This document shows, piece after piece, positions 1 through 7,381 of a stretch of DNA of 63,895 nucleotides. The notes beneath the pieces are model-generated. The model worked only from the letters and a program-made list of their open reading frames with translations. It did not search any database and was not told the DNA's origin. The DNA is taken from NCBI RefSeq assembly GCF_900606115.1, contig NZ_UWPJ01000020.1:1-63895 (forward strand), read 5' to 3'. Every line of letters starts with the position of its first letter. Position 1 is the first letter of the stretch. Made by a program: the position numbers and the translations under genes. This DNA comes from Pigmentiphaga humi. Lineage in GTDB: Bacteria; Pseudomonadota; Gammaproteobacteria; Burkholderiales; Burkholderiaceae_B.

Positions 1-276
1 AATCTGCAGGAGTTCGATGCGATGATCACTGCCGAAAAGATCGATTGGAGCCTGCGCTGGAAGCAGGAAGGGCTTGAAGCTGGCCGGGAGGAAGGCCGAA
101 GGAAAGGGCTGCAGGAGGGCAAAGCGGGACTGCTCGAACAATTGCTGGCGCGCCGCTTCGGTCCGTTGCCGCTTGCCGTGCGCGAACGCCTGGCCGGTGC
201 TTCCGATGGCGAACTGGATAGCTGGGCGTTGAACGTACTGGACGCGGCCAGCCTGGAAGAAGTGTTTCACGGCTGA
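1..276 (+). CDS. C-terminal part of a DUF4351-type protein (5' end outside window)
   Basis: The reading frame is open from the first base, so this is the 3' end of a longer gene; the internal ATG at 22 is probably not the real start. The visible 91 residues contain a charged helical stretch rich in Glu, Gly and Arg, then a motif of the type LLxRRFGPLP and a short helical tail. This resembles the DUF4351 tail seen on Rpn/PD-(D/E)XK transposase-like proteins. The nuclease domain, if present, would be upstream of the window, so function cannot be assigned. No terminator follows it. Confidence 0.6.
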   Translation, partial: NLQEFDAMITAEKIDWSLRWKQEGLEAGREEGRRKGLQEGKAGLLEQLLARRFGPLPLAVRERLAGASDGELDSWALNVLDAASLEEVFHG

Positions 277-554
277 AGCCGTAGCGCCTTGGCGTGCCGC
301 CGCATGGCCGTTCCTCGGCAATGAATGCCCCGAGCCTTCGATCGCTGCCCCTATCGGTACTTCGGGCCGCCTTCCCTATCCGGCGCCGGGTTCAGTTTCC
401 CCTCCCGCCCGCGAACCGCCATTCGGTTACCAAAACACGCACCGGCCCTTGAAATCCCCCAAAACGGACACATATCTGGCGATTGCCTGGGGTGATTCGT
501 GTTACACCGTCCGCTGTTTTGCCGAGCTGGGCGGAACCGGGGGTTAGTCCGGGT

Positions 555-584
555 TTGCCCCAGGGAAGCGGCTTATGCTGTAAT
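555..584 (+). promoter_or_regulatory. Probable sigma70 promoter for the Fur/Zur-type gene
   Basis: In the 349-bp gap after the first gene I see TTGCCC at 555-560, an 18-bp spacer and an extended -10 (TGC then TGTAAT at 579-584). This would give a leader of about 35 nt carrying the ribosome site AAGGAG at 614-619. No AT-rich palindrome typical of a Zur box is visible nearby. The rest of the gap (277-554) shows nothing I can name. Confidence 0.45.
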
Positions 585-625
585 CCGGCCCCGTTTGTCG
601 GGCCGGCCGCAAGAAGGAGCGATGC

Positions 626-1114
626 GTGGAGGATTTGGCCCGCGAGGCGATACGAGCCCAGGGAGCGCGCGTAACGGCAACCCGGGTGCACGTGCTGGCG
701 GCCTTGATGGCGGCCGCGAGCGCCTTGTCGCACCAGGAGCTGTTCGACCGCATCGGGTCGTCGGTATCGGTGGATCGCGTCACGGTGTACCGGGTGCTGG
801 AATGGCTGGTGCAAACCGGGCTGGCGCACCGCATCGCGGGCGAGGATCGCGTCTGGCGCTTCAGCGTCGCGCGGCCAGGCGATGAGGCGAGCCATGATCA
901 TGCCCACCACCATCACGCCGATCCGCATGGGCATTTCCAATGCGATGTGTGCCGGCGCATGTTCTGTATCGATGCGCCGGTGGGCATCCAGCAGAATCTC
1001 GATCGCCTGCCCGAAGGGTTCGAAGGGCGCGACGTGGAAATGGTGGTGCGCGGGCGGTGTCCCGCCTGCGCCAGCGCCGGCCGAGGGGCCGGCGAGGGAC
1101 GAAAAACGCATTGA
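626..1114 (+). CDS. Fur-family metal-responsive regulator (Zur-like)
   Basis: A 162-residue Fur-family repressor. Residues 1-75 form the winged-helix DNA-binding domain, with the family pattern in which a recognition helix (SVDRVTVYRVLEWL) precedes the wing. The dimerisation half carries a His-rich loop (residues about 90-103) and the zinc pairs CDVC and CPAC. The start is GTG, chosen because AAGGAG lies 6 nt upstream; an ATG four bases earlier is out of frame. The zinc GTPase gene follows 34 bp later, which favours zinc (Zur) over iron as the effector. The C-terminal tail is short and basic. Zur-like is an inference from context; Fur-family membership is clear. Confidence 0.8.
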   Translation: MEDLAREAIRAQGARVTATRVHVLAALMAAASALSHQELFDRIGSSVSVDRVTVYRVLEWLVQTGLAHRIAGEDRVWRFSVARPGDEASHDHAHHHHADPHGHFQCDVCRRMFCIDAPVGIQQNLDRLPEGFEGRDVEMVVRGRCPACASAGRGAGEGRKTH

Positions 1115-1148
1115 AGCGTCCGAGACGCATGTGCAAGGAGTTGTAGAG

Positions 1149-2279
1149 ATGAAGGCTGCGGACAAAACGCCGAAGCAGATTCCGGTCACTGTCCTGACAG
1201 GGTTCCTGGGAGCGGGCAAGACCACGCTGCTCAACCGTATTCTCAACGAATACCACGGCCGCCGCGTCGCGGTGATCGAGAACGAGTTCGGGCCGGAGGG
1301 CATCGACAACGACCTGCTGATCCAGGAACGCGACGAGCAGATCGTCGAAATGAACAACGGCTGCGTGTGCTGCACCGTGCGCGGCGACCTCGTGCGCATC
1401 CTGATCGACTTGAAGGACAAGCACCGCAAGGGCGCGCTGAATTTCGAGCGCGTCATCATCGAGACGACCGGCATGGCCAATCCCGGCCCGGTGTGCCAGA
1501 CTTTCTTCATGGAAGACGAGGTCGCCAGCTTTTTCAGGCTGGACGCCGTCATCACCGTGGTGGACGCCAAGCACGGCATGCAGACCCTGGACGAGCAGCC
1601 CGAGGCGCTCAATCAGGTGGGTTTCGCCGACCGCATCCTGGTGTCCAAGGTCGATCTGGTCACCGACGCCGAATTCCAGGCGCTGCGCTCGCGCCTGCTG
1701 CACATCAACCCGCGCGCGCCGATCACGCCGGTCAACTTCGGCGAAGTCGACCTGAAGGAAATCATCGACATCAATGGCTTCAACCTGAACGCCATCCTCG
1801 ACATCGATCCGGAATTCCTGGCCGAAGAGCATCCCGACGCGGCGGAGCACGATCACGGTCACGACCATGACCACGACCATGCGCATCATGGCCACGACCA
1901 CGGCGAACATTGCGAAGCCGAGGGCTGCAACGACCCCAGCCACGACCACGCGCACGGCCATCACCACCACCATCACGACGACGCCATCGGCGCCTTCGTG
2001 TTCAAGTCGGACAAGGCTTTCGACCCCATGCGCCTGGAGGAATTCCTGGGCGGCGTGGTGCAGGTGTACGGAACCGATTTATTGCGGTACAAGGGTATCT
2101 TGTACATGAGTGGCGTCAATCGCCGGATGCTGTTCCAGGGGGTGCACATGCTGATGGGGGCCGATGCCGGCCGGGCCTGGGCACCAGGGGAAAAGCGCGG
2201 CAGCAAGCTGGTCTTCATCGGCCGCAACCTGCCCCGCGACGTATTCATGCACGGCCTGGAGCAGTGCCTCGTCAAATAA
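1149..2279 (+). CDS. COG0523/CobW-family zinc-binding GTPase (metallochaperone)
   Basis: A 376-residue G3E GTPase. Visible features are the P-loop GFLGAGKT (18-25), the family hallmark CxCC (C72, C74, C75), a switch region with ETTGMANP, and SKVDL in the position of the NKxD base-recognition motif. A His/Asp-rich linker occupies about 233-277, followed by the CobW C-terminal domain. The ATG at 1149 follows AAGGAG with a 9-nt gap. COG0523 proteins deliver metals, usually zinc, to client proteins and are often Zur-controlled. The poly-His linker suggests metal buffering. It lies in the same direction between a Fur/Zur regulator and dksA. Confidence 0.85.
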   Translation: MKAADKTPKQIPVTVLTGFLGAGKTTLLNRILNEYHGRRVAVIENEFGPEGIDNDLLIQERDEQIVEMNNGCVCCTVRGDLVRILIDLKDKHRKGALNFERVIIETTGMANPGPVCQTFFMEDEVASFFRLDAVITVVDAKHGMQTLDEQPEALNQVGFADRILVSKVDLVTDAEFQALRSRLLHINPRAPITPVNFGEVDLKEIIDINGFNLNAILDIDPEFLAEEHPDAAEHDHGHDHDHDHAHHGHDHGEHCEAEGCNDPSHDHAHGHHHHHHDDAIGAFVFKSDKAFDPMRLEEFLGGVVQVYGTDLLRYKGILYMSGVNRRMLFQGVHMLMGADAGRAWAPGEKRGSKLVFIGRNLPRDVFMHGLEQCLVK

Positions 2280-2316
2280 GCGAAGCGGGCGTCGCCCGCT
2301 TTGCGTGGAGCATTTC

Positions 2317-2802
2317 ATGGCAACGAAAGCTTCAAGCTCAACCGAAGTCACTCAGGAGAACGCGTTGGAAAACGTGATGACCAAGCCGGCTCAGGCCGTG
2401 CTCTCTGAAAAAGAGTTGTTGGCCATGCCCGAGGCCGACTATATGAACGAGGCCCAGCTCGCTTTCTTCAAGCACCGGCTGCAGGAAATCGAACGCGAGC
2501 TGTTGCAGAACGCGGGCGAAACCACCGAGCACCTGCGCGAGACGCCTTTCGTGCCGGATCCCGCCGACCGCGCCACGATCGAGGAAGAGCATGCGCTGGA
2601 ACTGCGCACGCGCGACCGCGAACGCAAGCTGCTCAAGAAGGTGCAGCAGGCGCTGGCCAGCATCGAGTCCGGCGAGTACGGCTGGTGCGAGGAAACCGGC
2701 GAGCCCATCGGCGTCGCCCGCCTGCTGGCGCGCCCCACGGCCACCCTGTCGCTGGAAGCGCAGCAGCGCCGCGAACTGCGGCAGAAGCTGTACGGGGACT
2801 GA
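2317..2802 (+). CDS. dksA: RNA polymerase-binding transcription factor DksA (single-Cys form)
   Basis: A 161-residue DksA that binds in the RNA polymerase secondary channel and acts with ppGpp. It has a coiled coil (about 46-115) with the acidic tip DPADRA (D81, D84, matching E. coli D71 and D74), then the globular domain. Of the four zinc-binding cysteines of E. coli DksA only C124 remains; the others are T127, S145 and A148, so the finger probably does not bind zinc. Zinc-free DksA paralogues are known in Pseudomonas. The N-terminal 35 residues look disordered. The start ATG follows GGAG. A strong terminator follows immediately, so it closes the zur-GTPase-dksA unit or is transcribed alone. 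Confidence 0.9.
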   Translation: MATKASSSTEVTQENALENVMTKPAQAVLSEKELLAMPEADYMNEAQLAFFKHRLQEIERELLQNAGETTEHLRETPFVPDPADRATIEEEHALELRTRDRERKLLKKVQQALASIESGEYGWCEETGEPIGVARLLARPTATLSLEAQQRRELRQKLYGD

Positions 2803-2825
2803 TCCCTCGGGAACCCGCAATGAGA

Positions 2826-2850
2826 CGGCGCCTTCGGGCGCCGTTTTTTT
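2826..2850 (+). terminator. Rho-independent terminator after dksA
   Basis: The stem ACGGCGCC / GGCGCCGT around a TTCG tetraloop is followed by seven T. It starts 23 bp after the dksA stop. It abuts a type II dispersed repeat. Confidence 0.9.
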
Positions 2851-2935
2851 GCCGCCGGGCCGCCCCAAGGTAAAAACGCCCCCCGGAGGGCAGCGCCGCC
2901 GCGAGGCGGCAAGCGTGGGGGCATTTTTTGTGTCG
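2851..2935 (+). repeat. Dispersed repeat, type II copy
   Basis: Begins with the 17-nt core GCCGGGCCGCCCCAAGG shared with copies at about 47170 and 56340, followed by a C-run/G-run hairpin and the perfect stem GCCGCC-GCGA-GGCGGC, and ends in GCGTGGGGGC. No coding capacity is apparent here, unlike the copies inside the mdtA-like gene. Confidence 0.75.
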
Positions 2936-2959
2936 GGCGGCCTGTGGCAAAAGCATCCT

Positions 2960-2989
2960 CTTGAAGAATCGCCGTTCTGCCCCCAGTCT
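2960..2989 (+). promoter_or_regulatory. Sigma32-like heat-shock promoter for hslVU
   Basis: CTTGAAG at 2960-2966, then 14 nt, then CCCCAGTCT at 2981-2989. This is close to the heat-shock sigma consensus (CTTGAAA and CCCCATnT). hslVU is a classic sigma32 target. The transcript would carry a leader of about 150 nt containing the type I repeat at 3063-3140. Confidence 0.6.
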
Positions 2990-3062
2990 CCTAAACTGCA
3001 TTCTCGACAGTTACTTCACAACCCTACTTCATCCCCTAACCGACTACGGCCATCCCCCTGAT

Positions 3063-3140
3063 CCTGGGCGCCGCGGATCCGGCTCCGCCGGTCCGCCAGC
3101 GCCGCCCTTGGGGGGGCCGCGCAGCGGGCAGGGGGGGACC
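3063..3140 (+). repeat. Dispersed repeat, type I copy in the hslV leader
   Basis: Contains hairpin 1 (GCGGA-T bulge-CCGGC pairing with GCCGGTCCGC), a weaker hairpin 2 and CCGC-GCA-GCGG as hairpin 3. It ends about 8 bp before the hslV start and must be part of the 5' leader if the sigma32-like promoter is used. The first 45 bp are nearly identical to the copy after hslU. Confidence 0.8.
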
Positions 3141-3148
3141 CCCACCCT

Positions 3149-3685
3149 ATGGAACAATTTCACGGCACGACCATCATCAGCGTGCGCCGCGGCAACCGCG
3201 TCGCGCTGGGCGGCGACGGTCAGGTCACCCTGGGCAACATCGTCATGAAAGGCAGCGCGCGCAAGGTGCGGCGCCTGTACAAGGACTCCGTGCTGGCGGG
3301 ATTCGCCGGCGCCACCGCCGATGCGTTCACGCTGATCGAGCGTTTCGAGGGCAAGTTGGAAAAGCACCAGGGCCACTTGCTGCGCGCCGCCGTCGACCTG
3401 ACGCGCGACTGGCGCACCGACCGCGTGCTGCGCCGGCTCGAGGCCATGCTCATCGTGGCCGACCGCGATTCGACGCTGGTGCTGACCGGCAACGGCGACG
3501 TGCTCGAACCCGAGCATGGCCTGGCGGCGATCGGTTCGGGCGGCGCCTATGCGCAGTCGGCCGGCCTGGCGCTGCTGCAGAACACCGAGATGGCGCCCGA
3601 GGACATCGTCAGGAAATCGCTGCAGATCGCGGGCGATCTGTGCATCTACACCAATCAGCATCACACCGTCGAGGTGCTCGAATGA
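3149..3685 (+). CDS. hslV: ATP-dependent protease proteolytic subunit HslV
   Basis: A 178-residue N-terminal-nucleophile peptidase of the HslUV (ClpQY) protease, a cytoplasmic double-hexamer capped by HslU. The start MEQFHGTT predicts removal of six residues to expose T7 as the nucleophile, and the following RRG and GGDGQVTLG segments are family hallmarks. Length is normal for the family. The stop overlaps the hslU start by 4 bp (ATGA), so the two are translationally coupled. The ribosome site region falls at the end of the upstream repeat and is poor in purines apart from the G-run. Confidence 0.97.
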   Translation: MEQFHGTTIISVRRGNRVALGGDGQVTLGNIVMKGSARKVRRLYKDSVLAGFAGATADAFTLIERFEGKLEKHQGHLLRAAVDLTRDWRTDRVLRRLEAMLIVADRDSTLVLTGNGDVLEPEHGLAAIGSGGAYAQSAGLALLQNTEMAPEDIVRKSLQIAGDLCIYTNQHHTVEVLE

Positions 3686-5010
3686 ACATGATGACTCCTG
3701 GCGAGATCGTCTCCGAACTCGATAAATACATCGTCGGCCAGGACAAGGCCAAGCGCTCGGTGGCCATCGCGCTGCGCAACCGCTGGCGCCGCCAGCAGGT
3801 GTCCGAGCCGCTGCGCCACGAGATCCATCCCAAGAACATTCTGATGATCGGCCCCACCGGCGTGGGCAAGACCGAGATCGCGCGCCGCCTGGCCAAGCTG
3901 GCCGATGCGCCGTTCGTGAAGGTCGAGGCGACCAAGTTCACCGAGGTGGGCTATGTGGGGCGCGACGTCGACACCATCATCCGCGACCTGGCCGAGGTGG
4001 CGGTCAAGCAGGTGCGCGAGGCCGAGATGCGGCGTGTGCGCACGCAGGCCGAGGACGCCGCCGAAGACCGCATTCTCGACGTGCTGGTGCCGCCGCCGCG
4101 CGACGCCATGGGCAACCCGCAGCGCGACGAAGGCAGCGCCGCGCGTCAGACGTTCCGCAAGCGCCTGCGCGAAGGCCAGCTCGACGACAAGGAAATCGAG
4201 ATCGAGGTGGCCCAGGCCGTGCCGCAGATGGAAATCATGTCGCCGCCCGGCATGGAGGAAATGACCGAACAGATCCGCGGCATGTTCGCCGGCCTGTCCC
4301 AGGGCAAGAAAAAAGCCCGCAAGCTGCGCATCAAAGAGGCGTTCAAGCTGCTGGTGGACGAGGAAGCCGGCCGCCGCGTGAACGAGGAAGAGCTGCGCAC
4401 CAAGGCGCTGGCCGCGGTTGAGCAGAACGGCATCGTGTTCCTGGACGAGATCGACAAGATCGCCACGCGCCAGGAAGTGAGCGGCGGCGACGTCTCCCGC
4501 CAGGGCGTGCAGCGCGACCTGCTGCCGCTGGTCGAGGGCACGACGGTCAACACCAAGTACGGCATGGTGCGCACCGACCACATCCTGTTCATCGCCTCGG
4601 GCGCCTTCCACCTAGCGCGGCCGTCGGACCTGATCCCTGAATTGCAGGGGCGCTTTCCGATCCGTGTGGAGCTGGAGTCGCTGACCAGCAAGGATTTCAT
4701 CCGCATCCTGTCGGATACCGATGCCTCGCTGATCAAGCAGTACACGGCGCTGCTCGATACCGAAGGGGTGACGCTCACCTTCACCGACGACGGCATCGCG
4801 CGCCTGGCCGAACTGGCGTTCGCGGTCAACGAGAAGACCGAGAACATCGGCGCGCGGCGGCTTTACACCGTCATGGAGAAGCTGCTGGAAGAGTTGTCGT
4901 TCGATGCGACGCGCCGCAGCGGCGAAAATGTCCTCATCGACGCGGAATACGTCAACCGGCAGCTCGAAGAGGCCGCCGCGCACCAGGACCTGGCGCGCTA
5001 CGTGCTGTAG
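3682..5010 (+). CDS. hslU: HslU ATPase subunit of the HslUV protease
   Basis: A 442-residue AAA+ unfoldase feeding substrates to HslV. The N-terminal IVGQDKAK box is followed by Walker A GPTGVGKT (57-64), the intermediate domain (about 110-240), Walker B FLDEID (about 254-259), sensor motifs and a C-terminal tail that docks into HslV. All expected elements are present. The gene is bracketed, together with hslV, by same-orientation type I repeats. Confidence 0.97.
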   Translation: MNMMTPGEIVSELDKYIVGQDKAKRSVAIALRNRWRRQQVSEPLRHEIHPKNILMIGPTGVGKTEIARRLAKLADAPFVKVEATKFTEVGYVGRDVDTIIRDLAEVAVKQVREAEMRRVRTQAEDAAEDRILDVLVPPPRDAMGNPQRDEGSAARQTFRKRLREGQLDDKEIEIEVAQAVPQMEIMSPPGMEEMTEQIRGMFAGLSQGKKKARKLRIKEAFKLLVDEEAGRRVNEEELRTKALAAVEQNGIVFLDEIDKIATRQEVSGGDVSRQGVQRDLLPLVEGTTVNTKYGMVRTDHILFIASGAFHLARPSDLIPELQGRFPIRVELESLTSKDFIRILSDTDASLIKQYTALLDTEGVTLTFTDDGIARLAELAFAVNEKTENIGARRLYTVMEKLLEELSFDATRRSGENVLIDAEYVNRQLEEAAAHQDLARYVL

Positions 5011-5047
5011 CGCCCCGCCCGCGTCGCATGATGCGGATGCCGCGCGG

Positions 5048-5135
5048 ACCCAGGGCGCCGCGGATCCGGCTCCGCCGGTCCGCCAGCGCCGCCCCCTAAA
5101 GGGGGCCCGCGCAAGCGGGTAGGGGGTGGGCTCCC
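5048..5135 (+). repeat. Dispersed repeat, type I reference copy after hslU
   Basis: The clearest type I copy. Hairpin 1 is ten base pairs with one bulged T (GCGGA[T]CCGGC / GCCGGTCCGC). Hairpin 2 is GCCCCC-TAAA-GGGGGC. Hairpin 3 is CCCGC-GCAA-GCGGG with a GNRA loop, followed by TAGGGGGTGGG. It sits between convergent hslU and the cusF-like gene and may act as a bidirectional transcript end, though no T-run follows. Confidence 0.8.
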
Positions 5136-5148
5136 CCCCCGGGTGGGC

Positions 5149-5445
5149 TTATTTCGGTTCGATGGCCGTGATGGTGTACTGGTTGTCGACCTGTTCGGCC
5201 GCGAAACGGACGGTATCGCCCGGCTTGACGCGGCTCAGCATGGCCGGGTCGGACACCCGGAACACCAGGGTCATGGCCGGCAGCTTCAAATTGGCGATGG
5301 GACCGTGCTTGAGCGTGATCTTGCCGTTGGCGGCATCGACGCGGCGCACTTCGCCTTCGGCATTGAGCGTCTGGGCCAGCACGGCGCCCGCGGTGAAGAC
5401 CAGGCCGGCCGCCGCGGCCAGCAGTAGCGTGAAGATGCGTTTCAT
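5149..5445 (-). CDS. Periplasmic copper-binding protein, CusF-like
   Basis: A 98-residue protein with a signal peptide (positive MKR, then an Ala/Leu core ending at AVLA-Q). The mature part is a small beta-barrel with LKHGPIANLKLPAMTLVFRV, the CusF-type stretch in which a His, a Met and nearby aromatic residues hold Cu(I)/Ag(I); the PAMTLxF motif is plain. It lies 27 bp downstream of cueR on the same strand with AGGAG before its ATG, so it is probably co-transcribed and copper-induced. The role is likely periplasmic copper buffering or hand-over to an exporter, which is not in this window. Confidence 0.85.
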   Translation of the reverse strand: MKRIFTLLLAAAAGLVFTAGAVLAQTLNAEGEVRRVDAANGKITLKHGPIANLKLPAMTLVFRVSDPAMLSRVKPGDTVRFAAEQVDNQYTITAIEPK

Positions 5446-5472
5446 AGTTGCTCCTGATCGGGCATAGCTGCG

Positions 5473-5907
5473 CTATGCGAGGACGGCGGACGCCCGGCAC
5501 GCGGCGATGCCCGGGTTGGCCAGTCCGTTGAGGATGGGACAGTCGGGGCGCTCGTCGCCCTGGCAGCGGGAAGCCAGCTGCTCGAGCGTGCCCTTCATGG
5601 CCTGCAGCGCGCGGATCTTGTCTTCCAGCTCATGGATGTGGGCCATGGCCAGTTGCTTGACCTCCGAACTGGGGCGCCCGTGGTCGCCCCACAACTGCAG
5701 CAGCGTGCCGATCTGGGCGATGGAAAAACCCAGATCGCGCGCGTTGCGGATGAATTGCAGCGTGTGGATGTCGCCCTGGCTGTAGAGGCGATAGCCGGCG
5801 TCGGTGCGCTGCGCGGCCGGGATGAGGCCGATGGATTCGTAGTGCCGGATCATCTTGGCCGACACGCCCGAGATTTCGGCGGCCTGGCCGATATTGAGTG
5901 CTTGCAT
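5473..5907 (-). CDS. cueR: Copper-responsive MerR-family regulator CueR
   Basis: A 144-residue MerR activator. The N-terminal winged helix (IGQAAEISGVSAKMIRHYE) is followed by the long dimer helix (about 80-112) and a metal loop with C115 and C123 separated by seven residues, exactly the CueR spacing for a two-coordinate Cu(I)/Ag(I)/Au(I) site. An Asp-Cys-Pro turn completes the loop. The start ATG has GGAG 6 nt upstream. Its own promoter shows a MerR-type overlong spacer, so autoregulation and co-induction of the cusF-like gene are likely. Confidence 0.92.
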   Translation of the reverse strand: MQALNIGQAAEISGVSAKMIRHYESIGLIPAAQRTDAGYRLYSQGDIHTLQFIRNARDLGFSIAQIGTLLQLWGDHGRPSSEVKQLAMAHIHELEDKIRALQAMKGTLEQLASRCQGDERPDCPILNGLANPGIAACRASAVLA

Positions 5908-5959
5908 GGCTGTCTCCTGGCGGGCCGGGCCGCATGCCCTCCGCCCTCGATGCTTTCCC

Positions 5960-5990
5960 AGTGTAAACCCTGACACCATGTGAAGGTAAA
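5960..5990 (-). promoter_or_regulatory. MerR/CueR-type promoter and operator
   Basis: On the minus strand: -35 TTTACC (5985-5990), a 19-bp spacer, -10 TACACT (5960-5965). The spacer contains an imperfect dyad at 5967-5987 with conserved outer ACC/GGT and inner ACA/TGT. The 19-bp spacing is the signature of MerR-activated promoters. It drives cueR and the cusF-like gene. Confidence 0.8.
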
Positions 5991-6040
5991 TGGCTGCGCG
6001 CAGCCGGATTTCAAGGTGCTGGCGCGGCTGTCGGCCGGGC

Positions 6041-6244
6041 TGTGGATAAGGTTGGGGGCAAGTGTGTGGATACCCTGTGAAATTCCATGGGGAAAAGGTG
6101 TGGACATGGTTGTGCGCATCCTGTTGGCAAGCCTGTGGATGCCCTGGGGATAGCAGGTGGAAAACCCCGTCTGCCGCTGTGGACTGGCTGTGCGCAAGGC
6201 TGTGGGCAAGCCCTGTATGGCCGGGTGGAGAACGCTGGGGACAA
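6041..6244 (-). other. Array of DnaA-box-like 9-mers upstream of argB
   Basis: The minus strand reads TTATCCACA, a perfect DnaA box, at 6041-6049. Related 9-mers in the same orientation begin at 6065, 6099, 6134, 6145, 6178, 6201 and 6236, read on the plus strand as TGTGGATAC, TGTGGACAT, TGTGGATGC, TGGGGATAG, TGTGGACTG, TGTGGGCAA and TGGGGACAA. Start-to-start spacings are 24, 34, 35, 11, 33, 23 and 35 bp, near multiples of one helical turn. The region has no convincing gene. DnaA binding is inferred, not shown. Confidence 0.5.
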
Positions 6245-6343
6245 CGTGACGCGGACGGCAGGGGCGGGGCACCGCGAAACCGCCGCCGCGCTATGGCTAC
6301 AATTGAAGCTGTTTGTCCTTTCCATTTCCCCGGGCGCGCCGCC

Positions 6344-7270
6344 ATGACCGACACCAACCAAGCCGATTCTTCTTCCGAGCAAGGGCCGCTGGCCACGCTC
6401 ACGCCGCGCATCAAGGCCGGCGTGCTGGCCGAGGCGCTGCCGTATATCCGCCGTTTCCACGGCAAGACCATCGTGGTCAAGTACGGCGGCAACGCCATGA
6501 CGGAAGAGCGCCTGCAGCGCAGCTTCGCGCACGACGTGGTGCTGCTCAAGCTGGTCGGCCTGAACCCCATCGTGGTGCACGGCGGCGGCCCGCAGATCGA
6601 CGACGCGCTCAAGCGCGTGGGCAAGCAGGGCACGTTCGTGCAGGGCATGCGGGTGACCGATTCCGAGACCATGGAAGTGGTCGAGTGGGTGCTGGGCGGC
6701 CAGGTCCAGCAGGACATCGTCATGATGATCAACGAGTTCGGCGGCAAGGCCGTGGGCCTGACCGGCAAGGACGGCGGCCTGATCCGCGCCCGCAAGATGC
6801 TGATGCCCGACAAGAACAACCCCGGCGCCCACCTGGACCTGGGTTTTGTCGGCGAGATCGCCTCCATCGATCCTTCGGTGGTCAAGGCCTTGCAGGACGA
6901 CCAGTTCATCCCCGTGATCTCGCCCATCGGCTTCGGCGAAGACGGCATGGCCTACAACATCAACGCCGATCTGGTGGCGGGCAAGATCGCCGAGGTGCTG
7001 CACGCCGAAAAGCTGATCATGATGACCAATACCCCCGGCGTGCTCGACAAGAACAGCAACTTGCTGACTGGCCTGACCGCCCGCAAGATCGACGAGCTGT
7101 TCGCCGACGGCACCATCTCCGGCGGCATGCTGCCCAAGATCTCTTCGGCCCTGGAAGCCGCCAAGAGCGGCGTCAATTCCGTCCACATCGTCGACGGCCG
7201 CGTCGAACACTGCCTGCTGCTTGAAATCCTGACCGATCAAGGCATCGGCACGATGATCAAATCCAGTTGA
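6344..7270 (+). CDS. argB: Acetylglutamate kinase
   Basis: A 308-residue amino-acid kinase that phosphorylates N-acetylglutamate in the second step of arginine synthesis. The N-terminal VVKYGGNAM and HGGGPQI loops bind ATP and the substrate; [12 protein letters not shown] and the late GGMLPKI segment are family signatures. Length is typical. The ATG at 6344 lies after a Pro/Arg-coding stretch that does not look like ArgB; no strong ribosome site is seen. The N-terminal Asp/Ser/Gln-rich tail of about 20 residues is common in this family of bacteria. An array of DnaA-like boxes lies 100-300 bp upstream. Confidence 0.96.
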   Translation: MTDTNQADSSSEQGPLATLTPRIKAGVLAEALPYIRRFHGKTIVVKYGGNAMTEERLQRSFAHDVVLLKLVGLNPIVVHGGGPQIDDALKRVGKQGTFVQGMRVTDSETMEVVEWVLGGQVQQDIVMMINEFGGKAVGLTGKDGGLIRARKMLMPDKNNPGAHLDLGFVGEIASIDPSVVKALQDDQFIPVISPIGFGEDGMAYNINADLVAGKIAEVLHAEKLIMMTNTPGVLDKNSNLLTGLTARKIDELFADGTISGGMLPKISSALEAAKSGVNSVHIVDGRVEHCLLLEILTDQGIGTMIKSS

Positions 7271-7271
7271 A

Positions 7272-7350
7272 GGCTCCCCCCTACGCGCTGACGCGCGCCC
7301 CCCAGGGGGCGGCACTGGCGGGACTGGCAAAGCCAGATCCGCTGTGCCCG
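7272..7350 (-). repeat. Dispersed repeat, type I copy (minus orientation)
   Basis: Read on the minus strand it gives hairpin 1 with CTGGC/GCCAG in place of CCGGC/GCCGG (a compensatory change), then GCCCCCTGGGGGGC, then CGCGC-GTCA-GCGCG. It shares a long identical stretch, in inverted orientation, with the copy at 11425. It separates argB from the aldehyde oxidoreductase operon. Confidence 0.8.
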
Positions 7351-7381
7351 TCATCGAGACATTCGAACGCCAAGACAGCCG

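Noticed and set aside
276..625. Zur operator upstream of the regulator
   Set aside because: No AT-rich palindrome of the known Zur type is visible in the gap.
2285..2299. GCGGGC-GTC-GCCCGC hairpin between the zinc GTPase gene and dksA as a terminator
   Set aside because: Short loop and only three T after a C; too weak to call, though it may lower read-through.
6062..6343. Upstream extension of argB
   Set aside because: The extension is Trp/Cys-rich because it translates the TGTGGA array; it has no ArgB similarity, so the start at 6344 stands.
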